DNA of 64,000 nt from a virus. Below are positions 10,152-16,881 of the stretch, piece by piece. Position 1 is the first letter of the stretch. Each line of letters starts with the position of its first letter. Where the stretch lies: positions 61,892-125,891 of IMG/VR virus record IMGVR_UViG_3300042463_001009. One strand, given 5' to 3'. The notes under the pieces were generated by a model, which did not search any database, had not been told where the DNA came from, and was given only the letters and a program-made list of their open reading frames with translations. The translations under genes were made by a program, and so were the position numbers.

Positions 10152-10159
10152 GATAAATA
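10152..10159 (-). promoter_or_regulatory. TATTTATC variant element
   Basis: The minus strand reads TATTTATC, 15 bases before the ATG at 10136. It differs by one base from the recurrent element. Confidence 0.4.
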
Positions 10160-10221
10160 TAATCAGAGCCAAAAACTTGTGAAGGTTGATTAACTTAATA
10201 TTTTTAATTATTATGTGTTAT

Positions 10222-11124
10222 ATGTCAGACGATAAAGAAATTTTATTAGAATTACTTAGGGAAATCCTTGGTGATGAAAAACAACATTATGAGTCTAAAG
10301 GGCAAATCGCGTTCGACTGTGTAATATGTGATGAAGATAGACATAAAGGTAATTTAGAGGTTAACTACTTACATCACGTATATAAATGCTGGAGTTGTGG
10401 TGACGTTAATAATACTAAAGGACCTCTTGGTAAATTATTTGACCAATTTGGAAATAAAAAACAAAAAAAAGTCTATAAACTACTACAACCCGAAGAGTTT
10501 AAACCCAAAGAAGAAAAATTTCAAAAATTAAGACTACCTGAAAGTTTTACTTTATTTAAGGACTCAAGTACCGTTTATCCTGTTAGAAGACAAGCCTACA
10601 ACTACTTAAAGAACCGTGGTATTGGTGATGATATTATTGAAAAATATGGTATTGGATTTTGTGATAATGGTTCCCATAAAGGTAGAATTATTGTACCATC
10701 GTATGATAAGAAAGGTGAACTAACTTATTATATCGCAAGAAGTTGGGACCCAAACACACGAGCTAAATATAAAAATCCACAAGCGGAAAAAGATAAAATA
10801 ATCTTCAACGAACACTTAATTGATTGGAAAAAAGATATATTTTTAGTTGAGGGTGTTTTTGACGGGTTTTTCCTACCAAATAGTATTGCAATGTTGGGTA
10901 AACATATGAGTGAATTATTATTTAACTCGTTATACAATAAAGCAAAAAAAAATATAATAATTTCATTGGATGGCGACGCTTGGGACAATTCAACTAGATT
11001 ATACGAAGAATTAAACGGTGGTGGTCTATATGGTAAAATAAAACTATTAAAATTACCAAAAGATAAAGACGTTTGTGATTTAAAAGGTGAAATTAACGAC
11101 TATTATTATACTATGAAGTTTTAA
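10222..11124 (+). CDS. DnaG-like DNA primase (zinc finger plus TOPRIM)
   Basis: A 300-aa protein. An N-terminal CxxC...CxxC zinc-binding module lies at about residues 31-65 (CVIC and CWSC). The DnaG-type catalytic N-lobe follows (YLKNRGIGDDIIEKYGIGFC, then GRIIVPSYD and KYKNP). A TOPRIM domain has VEGVFDG with the catalytic Glu and SLDGDAWD with the metal-binding Asp pair. It synthesises RNA primers for phage DNA replication. It is shorter than cellular DnaG (about 600 aa) and lacks the helicase-binding C-terminal domain. An ATG at 10213 and a TTG at 10186 are possible longer starts. It heads the replication/recombination run. Confidence 0.82.
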   Translation: MSDDKEILLELLREILGDEKQHYESKGQIAFDCVICDEDRHKGNLEVNYLHHVYKCWSCGDVNNTKGPLGKLFDQFGNKKQKKVYKLLQPEEFKPKEEKFQKLRLPESFTLFKDSSTVYPVRRQAYNYLKNRGIGDDIIEKYGIGFCDNGSHKGRIIVPSYDKKGELTYYIARSWDPNTRAKYKNPQAEKDKIIFNEHLIDWKKDIFLVEGVFDGFFLPNSIAMLGKHMSELLFNSLYNKAKKNIIISLDGDAWDNSTRLYEELNGGGLYGKIKLLKLPKDKDVCDLKGEINDYYYTMKF

Positions 11125-11125
11125 T

Positions 11126-11473
11126 ATGGAAATTGGTAAATTAATTAAAGTTAAAGTTGGTGATATCAAAGCTCCTGAATGTATTGTTTGGACGACGGAC
11201 AATTTAGATATGGTTGATGAAATTATTAAGAATTACGATGTGAATATTAGTGCTATTAAGATATCAAAAGATTTTAAACTCATTGATGGTGGTCATCGAC
11301 TTTGCATACTTTGGGAAGAATATGGGGATAAACATGAGATAATGGTTAGACAAGTTCCAATCAATCAATGGTTGTTTTATACCATATTATTTACGTTTTT
11401 ACCAATATTATTTCCCGTGGGAATTGTTTTGAGGGTTTTAAAACAAAAAAAAAATAAAAAAAAATGGAATTAA
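11126..11473 (+). CDS. ParB/sulfiredoxin-fold protein with a C-terminal membrane segment
   Basis: A 115-aa protein starting one base after the primase stop. Residues about 40-62 carry ISKDFKLIDGGHRLCIL, matching the DGxHR nucleotide-binding loop of the ParB/Srx fold. The C-terminal 30 residues are a hydrophobic membrane segment followed by a Lys-rich tail. ParB-fold domains hydrolyse or bind nucleotides. A membrane-anchored version next to the primase is unusual and could tether replication at the membrane. It overlaps the next gene by 10 bases. Confidence 0.55.
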   Translation: MEIGKLIKVKVGDIKAPECIVWTTDNLDMVDEIIKNYDVNISAIKISKDFKLIDGGHRLCILWEEYGDKHEIMVRQVPINQWLFYTILFTFLPILFPVGIVLRVLKQKKNKKKWN

Positions 11474-12324
11474 ATAAGATTGCGGAAGAAATTCGAGAGA
11501 TTTTACAGAAAAGGAGAGATGAGTTAGATTTAACCTTTGTGGAGGACACTCACACATATTATATGAAGGATTTAGATGGTAATATCAAAGATGATTACCC
11601 TTCGGTGAGTAAGGTTATGAAATATTTTTACGAGGAGTTTGATAGTGAAGGTATCTCTTTAAGAAAGGCTAAGGGTGACCTTGAAGTCCAACAACAATTA
11701 CTTGATGAGTGGAAAGCTGCTGGTGATTATTCTACAAACATGGGTAGTAGAGTACACTATTTGTTAGAGAAGAAACTTATAGAAATGTTTGGTAATTACA
11801 AGGAAGTGCGACAACCAATTTTTGATTGTGACTTTACACAGATACTTAAAGGTGATTCAATGGTCTCGGCTGGAAGTGATTATTTAAATCTTATGATTGA
11901 AAGAGGTGCGGTGTTATTAGATACTGAGATTGTGTTAGGTGACCCTGAATTAGGTTATACAGGACAACCTGATAAGGTGTGGTTAATCTTTAATAAAGAA
12001 ATGACCGAGTTTGGTTTGATAATTACCGATTGGAAATCCAATAAACCTAAAAACTTTGAACAGACTCATTTTACGACAAAAATGAAATACCCATTTCAAA
12101 AACACCCAAACAATGCTTTAGGTCACTATTTCACACAATTACCATTCTATGGTAAATTGTTACTTAAAATGTTGAAGGGTACTAAATATGAAAATATTAA
12201 ACTATACGGATGTATTGTTGTTTTAGTAAAAGAGATTGGTGAGTATGAGGAATTTAGAGTACCTAAAGAAGTAATTACAACTATTCTTGATATGGATATG
12301 AAAAAATATTTGACTAAAAAATAA
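11464..12324 (+). CDS. PD-(D/E)XK nuclease, RecB/Cas4-like
   Basis: A 286-aa protein with the ordered motifs of the RecB-type PD-(D/E)XK family. GSRVHYLLEKKL is the helical Glu motif (about residues 96-107). GYTGQPDKVWLI holds the catalytic Asp (about 163). IITDWKSNKPK gives D-x-K. FQKHPNNALGHYFTQLPFY gives the Q-(x)n-Y motif. Such nucleases process DNA ends in recombination or repair. It sits between primase and the gp47/gp46 pair and overlaps the ParB-like gene by 10 bases, so it belongs to the replication/recombination operon. Confidence 0.75.
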   Translation: MELNKIAEEIREILQKRRDELDLTFVEDTHTYYMKDLDGNIKDDYPSVSKVMKYFYEEFDSEGISLRKAKGDLEVQQQLLDEWKAAGDYSTNMGSRVHYLLEKKLIEMFGNYKEVRQPIFDCDFTQILKGDSMVSAGSDYLNLMIERGAVLLDTEIVLGDPELGYTGQPDKVWLIFNKEMTEFGLIITDWKSNKPKNFEQTHFTTKMKYPFQKHPNNALGHYFTQLPFYGKLLLKMLKGTKYENIKLYGCIVVLVKEIGEYEEFRVPKEVITTILDMDMKKYLTKK

Positions 12325-12343
12325 AAAATAACTATATTTTATT

Positions 12344-12436
12344 ATGAAAAATAATATAACATTGGTATGGGTGCATACCACAACTTTGGATTATTTTATT
12401 CCAAATGGATTAACAATAAATTATATAATTAAATAA
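12344..12436 (+). CDS. Possible 30-aa peptide
   Basis: A short frame (ATG 12344, TAA 12434-12436) fills the 113-base gap between the nuclease and zinc-ribbon genes, one base before the next ATG. It encodes MKNNITLVWVHTTTLDYF and 12 more residues. No motif. It could equally be an untranslated leader. Confidence 0.3.
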   Translation: MKNNITLVWVHTTTLDYFIPNGLTINYIIK

Positions 12437-12437
12437 A

Positions 12438-12674
12438 ATGGAAGATATTTTAAAACCAAAAATTGACCTTAAAAAACAACCAACTGTTGAATGTGAAAAA
12501 TGTTCCTCAAAATATTTTAAAGAAGTTGTTTTGATAAAAAAAGTTTCTAAACTAATGACTGGTAGTTTTGATGATACGTTAGTTCCATTCCCAACATACC
12601 GATGTGATGATTGTGGGCATGTTAATTCGGATTTTGTGTTATTTGACGAAGGTAATAATACTAATTTAGTTTAA
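12438..12674 (+). CDS. Zinc-ribbon protein, 78 aa
   Basis: A 78-aa protein with two CxxC knuckles, CEKC at about residues 19-22 and CDDC at about 55-58, spaced as in a zinc ribbon. The region between them is a beta hairpin. Small zinc ribbons of this type in phage replication regions often bind nucleic acid or act in transcription. No specific family recognised. One base separates its stop from the next start. Confidence 0.6.
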   Translation: MEDILKPKIDLKKQPTVECEKCSSKYFKEVVLIKKVSKLMTGSFDDTLVPFPTYRCDDCGHVNSDFVLFDEGNNTNLV

Positions 12675-12675
12675 G

Positions 12676-12897
12676 ATGGACTATAAAGAATTTTACATTT
12701 GGTTAGATGGGTTTATGACAAATAGATGTTGGACAACAATTAAACAGATTGACATTCAAAGCATTCAAGATAAAATGAAAGAAGTTAAAGATGATTTACC
12801 TAAATTAGGTGGTAATAAGTTATCTAATGAATTTATACCAAACGCGGCACCAACCAATCCTTTAAGAGATATGATTTGGGATATCCAAAAAAAATAG
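12676..12897 (+). CDS. Hypothetical protein, 73 aa
   Basis: A 73-aa protein beginning MDYKEFYIWLDGFMTN. The N-terminal 40 residues are helical with several Trp residues; the C-terminal half is flexible (PNAAPTNP). It is tightly packed between the zinc-ribbon and acetyltransferase-like genes, with the same strand and spacing, which supports it being real. Function unknown. Confidence 0.6.
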   Translation: MDYKEFYIWLDGFMTNRCWTTIKQIDIQSIQDKMKEVKDDLPKLGGNKLSNEFIPNAAPTNPLRDMIWDIQKK

Positions 12898-12907
12898 TAA
12901 TGTGATT

Positions 12908-13240
12908 ATGATTGAAGATATTAAAGTTATACACCTTAAGAGTAATGCTCAACAACTTGAAACATGGATTGCCATGTTAAATGGTGAAATTATAGGCCAC
13001 ATATATATGGAACGAGAAGAAAGTAATAAAATAAAATTCTTAGATGCTTGGGTACATGAGGAACATAGACTAAAAGGTGTTTTTAGAATGTTGTGGGATA
13101 CTAGATGGGAATATGTTAAAACTCGTTATAGTGGATATACAGTATATGCTTGGTGTAAACCAGGTTCATTACCATTATTAATTGAAAAAGGATTCACTGA
13201 AGGTGAGACATCAACTTATGTTGAAAAAATAATAGAATAA
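12908..13240 (+). CDS. GNAT-like N-acetyltransferase
   Basis: A 110-aa protein from ATG 12908 (a GTG at 12902 is in frame but adds only two residues). It has the GNAT order: beta hairpin with GEIIGHIYM, acidic strand FLDAWVHEEHRLKGVFRMLWD matching V-x-x-x-x-R-x-x-G (acetyl-CoA loop), then a strand with TVYAWC and a C-terminal KGF segment. It would acetylate a small molecule or protein; the substrate is not deducible. The domain is minimal for the fold (usually about 140 aa). Confidence 0.6.
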   Translation: MIEDIKVIHLKSNAQQLETWIAMLNGEIIGHIYMEREESNKIKFLDAWVHEEHRLKGVFRMLWDTRWEYVKTRYSGYTVYAWCKPGSLPLLIEKGFTEGETSTYVEKIIE

Positions 13241-13253
13241 ATAAATTAAAACT

Positions 13254-13589
13254 ATGAAAAACTTATTAACCATCATTGTTAGTACATCAATTCTTATTGG
13301 AATATTTGCCGCCATTATCAATAATAGAGCGAATACCAAATTCAGTGGAGTAATAAAAGATAAAGAAAGAATAATTGATAGTCTTAAAAAAAACCCCCAT
13401 GTAGACACTCTATGGTTATCATTACCTGAAGACTCCATTAAGGTTCAAATAGGAAAACAATTAAAAAAAATTCAATCTCAAAGGGATAGAAATCGGGCGT
13501 TGAAAGAATATATTATTTTTTTAGAAAATGATAACCAATTTTTAGGTAGTGTTCTTGCAGAGAAAGAATTAAAAGACGGTATCAAATAA
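13254..13589 (+). CDS. Membrane-anchored coiled-coil protein, 111 aa
   Basis: An N-terminal membrane segment (about residues 4-22) is followed by a polar coiled-coil-prone region to the end, predicted outside the cytoplasm. This matches the general shape of inner-membrane spanins and of two other proteins here (20725-21015 and 23432-23773), but no family motif is visible. Located in the replication block, so a lysis role is uncertain. Confidence 0.55.
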   Translation: MKNLLTIIVSTSILIGIFAAIINNRANTKFSGVIKDKERIIDSLKKNPHVDTLWLSLPEDSIKVQIGKQLKKIQSQRDRNRALKEYIIFLENDNQFLGSVLAEKELKDGIK

Positions 13590-13615
13590 TAAATAAATTA
13601 CTAAAAACATAAAAA

Positions 13616-13861
13616 ATGAAAAAAAGAACACTTAACGAGTTAAGACAAGAAAAAGAATTTGGTTACAAACCACCGGTAGATAAGAAAACAAAACCGGAAC
13701 AAATTTTTGAGATTAAAATTACCATAACAGATGGAGAAAAAAAAATAAAATCAAAAATTAATGTTTCCGATTATAAAACATCAAAAGAATTACATAACGT
13801 TAGTTTAGTTGATGAAACAGTGGCCGCTTTATTAGTTGAATTTGAAAATAATATCAAATAA
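13616..13861 (+). CDS. Hypothetical Lys-rich protein, 81 aa
   Basis: An 81-aa protein beginning MKKRTLNELRQEKEFGYK. A basic helical N-terminus is followed by alternating strands ending in a short acidic helix. No motif recognised. Same strand and spacing as neighbours. Confidence 0.55.
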   Translation: MKKRTLNELRQEKEFGYKPPVDKKTKPEQIFEIKITITDGEKKIKSKINVSDYKTSKELHNVSLVDETVAALLVEFENNIK

Positions 13862-13872
13862 TAGAAGTAAAA

Positions 13873-13974
13873 ATGATTGATATGTTATATAGATTAAGAT
13901 ATAAATTATTAAAATATGTGTTGTATAATCAACGTAAGATTGATAAAACAACAAAGATTACCCTAAACGATTAA
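13873..13974 (+). CDS. Possible 33-aa basic peptide
   Basis: ATG 13873 to TAA 13974 encodes a Leu/Tyr/Arg-rich peptide (MIDMLYRLRYKLLKY...) in the 125-base gap before the cysteine synthase gene. It might be a small basic helix or a leader. Only position supports it. Confidence 0.3.
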   Translation: MIDMLYRLRYKLLKYVLYNQRKIDKTTKITLND

Positions 13975-13986
13975 ACTTAATTTAAA

Positions 13987-14868
13987 TTGGAAAATTATTT
14001 AGAGGTGGGCCAAACACCACTTATCCCTATTGATATTGATGGAGTCATTATTTGGGGTAAGGCAGAATTTATGAACCCATCAGGTTCTGTTAAAGACAGA
14101 CCAATCAAAAACATTTTAACACGAGCGGTAGAGAATGGTTTATTATCCAAAGGAGGTACCGTTGTTGAAGCAACTAGTGGAAACGCAGGTATTTCATTTG
14201 CCATGTATTGTGCCGAAATGGGGTTTAAATGTGTTATTGTAATGCCATCTAACATGAGTGAAGAACGTAAAAAAATGTTACGTCTATATGGTGCGGAACT
14301 TATTGAAGTTGGACCTGGTGATTTTGATTCTGCAATTAAATTAAGAGATGAGTTGGCAGAAAAAAATGGATGGTTTAATGGAAATCAATTTGCATCGCCT
14401 TGGAATATAGAGGCTCATAAAGAAGGGACAGGTGTTGAACTAATGTATCAGGCAATTAGTAATAAAATTAGACCATCAGCATTTGTATTAGGAACTGGTA
14501 CTGGTGGAACACTAATGGGGGCGGGAGAAACACTTAAAAATTTTTATTATGATATGGAAATTGTTGCGGTTGAACCATCAGAGTCACCAGTAATGAGTGG
14601 AGGAGAATCAGGATTACATGGGATTCAGGGAATTGGTGATGGTTCTAAGTTTATGGTTGATTTAGATTTTGTTGACCACATTATTACAATATCAACAGAA
14701 GAGGCGACTCAAATGAGTCGTAGATTATCTAAAGATTATGGAATCTTTGTTGGAATTTCTGCGGGAGCAAATGTTTTGGCCTCACTTAAATACGGACAAA
14801 AGTTTGATAAGACAAATATTTTCACTATACTTTGTGATAGAGGAGACAGATACCTTTCAATATTATGA
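13987..14868 (+). CDS. cysK: Cysteine synthase (O-acetylserine thiol-lyase), PLP-dependent
   Basis: A 293-aa fold-type II PLP enzyme. PSGSVKDR contains the PLP-binding Lys (about residue 38). TSGNAGI (about 65-71) is the substrate loop. GTGTGGT (about 172-178) binds the PLP phosphate. HGIQGIGDG and GISAGANV follow in the usual order. It makes cysteine from O-acetylserine and sulfide; cystathionine beta-synthase-type activity cannot be excluded. All family motifs look intact and the length is nearly full (usual about 305). The start is TTG at 13987, since no ATG lies before the conserved N-terminus. The last four bases overlap the Mre11-like gene (ATGA), so the two are translationally coupled in the recombination operon, an odd place for a biosynthetic gene. 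Confidence 0.85.
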   Translation: MENYLEVGQTPLIPIDIDGVIIWGKAEFMNPSGSVKDRPIKNILTRAVENGLLSKGGTVVEATSGNAGISFAMYCAEMGFKCVIVMPSNMSEERKKMLRLYGAELIEVGPGDFDSAIKLRDELAEKNGWFNGNQFASPWNIEAHKEGTGVELMYQAISNKIRPSAFVLGTGTGGTLMGAGETLKNFYYDMEIVAVEPSESPVMSGGESGLHGIQGIGDGSKFMVDLDFVDHIITISTEEATQMSRRLSKDYGIFVGISAGANVLASLKYGQKFDKTNIFTILCDRGDRYLSIL

Positions 14869-15644
14869 TTAAAACTTTAGTACACTTTTCTGATTTACAT
14901 ATCAGATTATATAAAGACCACAATTTATACCGTTCAATATTAGAACCCGCAATTGAACAATGGAAAGAATTGTCTCCTGACCGTATTATATTTACGGGAG
15001 ACTTGGTCCACAGTAAGAATCAATTAACTCCAGAACTTATTGAGTTTGTTGTTTGGATTTTAACAGAATGTTCTAACATTGCTAAAACAATTATTATACC
15101 TGGTAATCACGATTTTTTAACAAATAATACCGAAAGATTAGACGCTCTTACACCTATCATTAATTCTTTGAATAATGATAATATTGTATACTACCGAGAT
15201 AGAGGTGTGTATGAGGATGATAACATTAGTTGGTGTGTTTATTCTCAATACCAAGGAAATATTCCTCCTGATATTATTGATGGTAAGGGAAGAAAGATTG
15301 GTTTATTTCATGGTCCTATTTCAGGTTTAAAAACAGACCTTGGATTTGAGTTTGGTGAGGAAGCGTATGAGATTGAAAAGTTTGATGGTTTGGAAACCGT
15401 ATTATGTGGTGATATTCACAAACGAGCTGAGTTCCAAATTAAAGGGGGTAAAGGTTATATGATTGGTTCAACAATTCAAAATAATTTAGGTGAAAGTATT
15501 AGTAAACACGGATATGGTATTTATGATGTTGAAAACAAAGAATATAAATATAAAGATTTATTTAATCCAAAACCTTATCTTTCATTTAAAATAACATCAT
15601 TTGAGGATATTATAAATGGAAAAGAAAAACTCACAAATGTATAA
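14865..15644 (+). CDS. Mre11/SbcD-like nuclease, T4 gp47 type
   Basis: A 259-aa calcineurin-type phosphoesterase. Metal-binding motifs appear in order: SDLHIR (about residues 9-14), FTGDLVHS (about 43-50), PGNHDF (about 79-84), FHGPISG and CGDIHKR. With the Rad50-like protein at 16882 it should form the SbcCD/gp46-gp47 complex that resects DNA ends for recombination-dependent replication. It is shorter than T4 gp47 (339 aa), missing part of the capping domain. ATG overlaps the cysteine synthase stop by four bases. Gene order 47-(three small genes)-46 keeps the T4 module. Confidence 0.85.
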   Translation: MIKTLVHFSDLHIRLYKDHNLYRSILEPAIEQWKELSPDRIIFTGDLVHSKNQLTPELIEFVVWILTECSNIAKTIIIPGNHDFLTNNTERLDALTPIINSLNNDNIVYYRDRGVYEDDNISWCVYSQYQGNIPPDIIDGKGRKIGLFHGPISGLKTDLGFEFGEEAYEIEKFDGLETVLCGDIHKRAEFQIKGGKGYMIGSTIQNNLGESISKHGYGIYDVENKEYKYKDLFNPKPYLSFKITSFEDIINGKEKLTNV

Positions 15645-16245
15645 TATTGATATTAATAACACTAAAGAAATCTATGATTTTTGTTTATTAAATAAAATTT
15701 TGGATATTGATGGGTTTATTAATAAATGTTTTAAGAATGGATTTCATATTGAAAAGTATGGTTTTATTGGGGAAGACTCAGGTAAAACACTTAATGATGG
15801 TGAAAAAGACTTAAAAACGGGTGGGATTCAGGAAAAACGTGTAGAAATCGAGGTAATCCGAGAAATACGGGTGGAAGTACCTGTTGAAGTGATTAAAGAA
15901 GTTGAAAAAATTGTGGAGGTTATTAAAGAAGTTCCTGTTGAAAAAATAATTGAAAAAATCATCCAAGTTTCTGATGATACTCAAATAAATGAACTGTTGT
16001 TAAAAATACAACAGTTGGAAAACAGGCCACCTGAAATTGTTGAAGTTATTAAAGAGGTCATTACCCAATCAAATAACGATAAGTCATTAATGTTACAAGA
16101 CACATTGAATAAATTAAGAAAAGAACTTACAGAAAAAAATAGTAAGATAACAGAACTTGAGGGGACTATCAAAAAATTAGAACAAATAAACATAAATCAA
16201 GGGGCGGCTTATATGAAAGGGTCGAACCTAACAAAAAACATATAA
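15616..16245 (+). CDS. Coiled-coil protein with EVPVEVIKE repeats
   Basis: A 209-aa protein. Residues 1 to about 70 form a small helical domain. Residues about 75-118 carry repeats of the type EVPVEVIKEVEKIVEVIKE. The rest is a coiled coil to the C-terminus. ATG 15637 (MYNIDINN) is a likely alternative start that reduces the overlap with the Mre11-like gene from 29 to 8 bases. The same repeat occurs in the membrane protein at 21012-21884. Between gp47- and gp46-like genes, so possibly a recombination accessory, but function is unknown. Confidence 0.6.
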   Translation: MEKKNSQMYNIDINNTKEIYDFCLLNKILDIDGFINKCFKNGFHIEKYGFIGEDSGKTLNDGEKDLKTGGIQEKRVEIEVIREIRVEVPVEVIKEVEKIVEVIKEVPVEKIIEKIIQVSDDTQINELLLKIQQLENRPPEIVEVIKEVITQSNNDKSLMLQDTLNKLRKELTEKNSKITELEGTIKKLEQININQGAAYMKGSNLTKNI

Positions 16246-16246
16246 T

Positions 16247-16585
16247 ATGGCAATTTTAATTTGGTTAATCGCCGCTTATGGAATGAGTAACATACTTGTG
16301 TACAGTTCCATATTCGCAGGAATGAGAGAGTTCTTCAAAAAATGGGGAAGTAATAAATTAGTACCTTTACACGGGATTGGACAATTCATATCGGATTTAC
16401 TATCTTGTATGATGTGTACTAGTACATGGGTTGGATTTTTCTTCTCATTATGTTATTACTCACCATCACATGAATTGATTGGTACAAATATTACATCATT
16501 CTTTTTTGATGGTATGATAGCCTCAGGATTTGTATGGGGGATAAATGCAATAATAGAATGGTTCGAAGAGAATCGACCTAAATAA
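16247..16585 (+). CDS. Small membrane protein, DUF1360-like
   Basis: A 112-aa protein with three hydrophobic segments (about residues 2-24, 58-75 and 82-104). A central LLSCMMCTSTWVGF motif (C-x2-C...W) recalls the conserved CxxC...W of DUF1360-type membrane proteins. It starts one base after the previous stop. Function unknown; family assignment moderate. Confidence 0.55.
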   Translation: MAILIWLIAAYGMSNILVYSSIFAGMREFFKKWGSNKLVPLHGIGQFISDLLSCMMCTSTWVGFFFSLCYYSPSHELIGTNITSFFFDGMIASGFVWGINAIIEWFEENRPK

Positions 16586-16607
16586 TTTATAAATAAAAAA
16601 CAAAAAA

Positions 16608-16877
16608 ATGGGAAAAAAAGCAAAAGAACACAGAAAAAAAACTCAAGCGAGAAACGTAAAAATTAAGGGAGAACAAAAAAAAATGCAAAAACTTTACCAA
16701 GACATGTTCAGTAAACAATTAACTGACTTAGAATCTAAATTTTCCGGCGAAACAGAAAATTTAACTGTTAAAGTTGGAGATGTTGAGGTACCTTTTGAGG
16801 TGGTGAATAACCCAATTGAAAATATCCTTGAACAAAAACAAGTTGAAAAAATAGAAATTTCTGATTTAGAAAAATAA
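16608..16877 (+). CDS. Basic then acidic helical protein, 89 aa
   Basis: Highly Lys-rich N-terminal 35 residues (MGKKAKEHRKKTQARNVKIK) followed by an acidic segment and a short beta portion. The basic region may bind nucleic acid. It lies five bases before the Rad50-like gene. No family recognised. Confidence 0.55.
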   Translation: MGKKAKEHRKKTQARNVKIKGEQKKMQKLYQDMFSKQLTDLESKFSGETENLTVKVGDVEVPFEVVNNPIENILEQKQVEKIEISDLEK

Positions 16878-16881
16878 TAGA

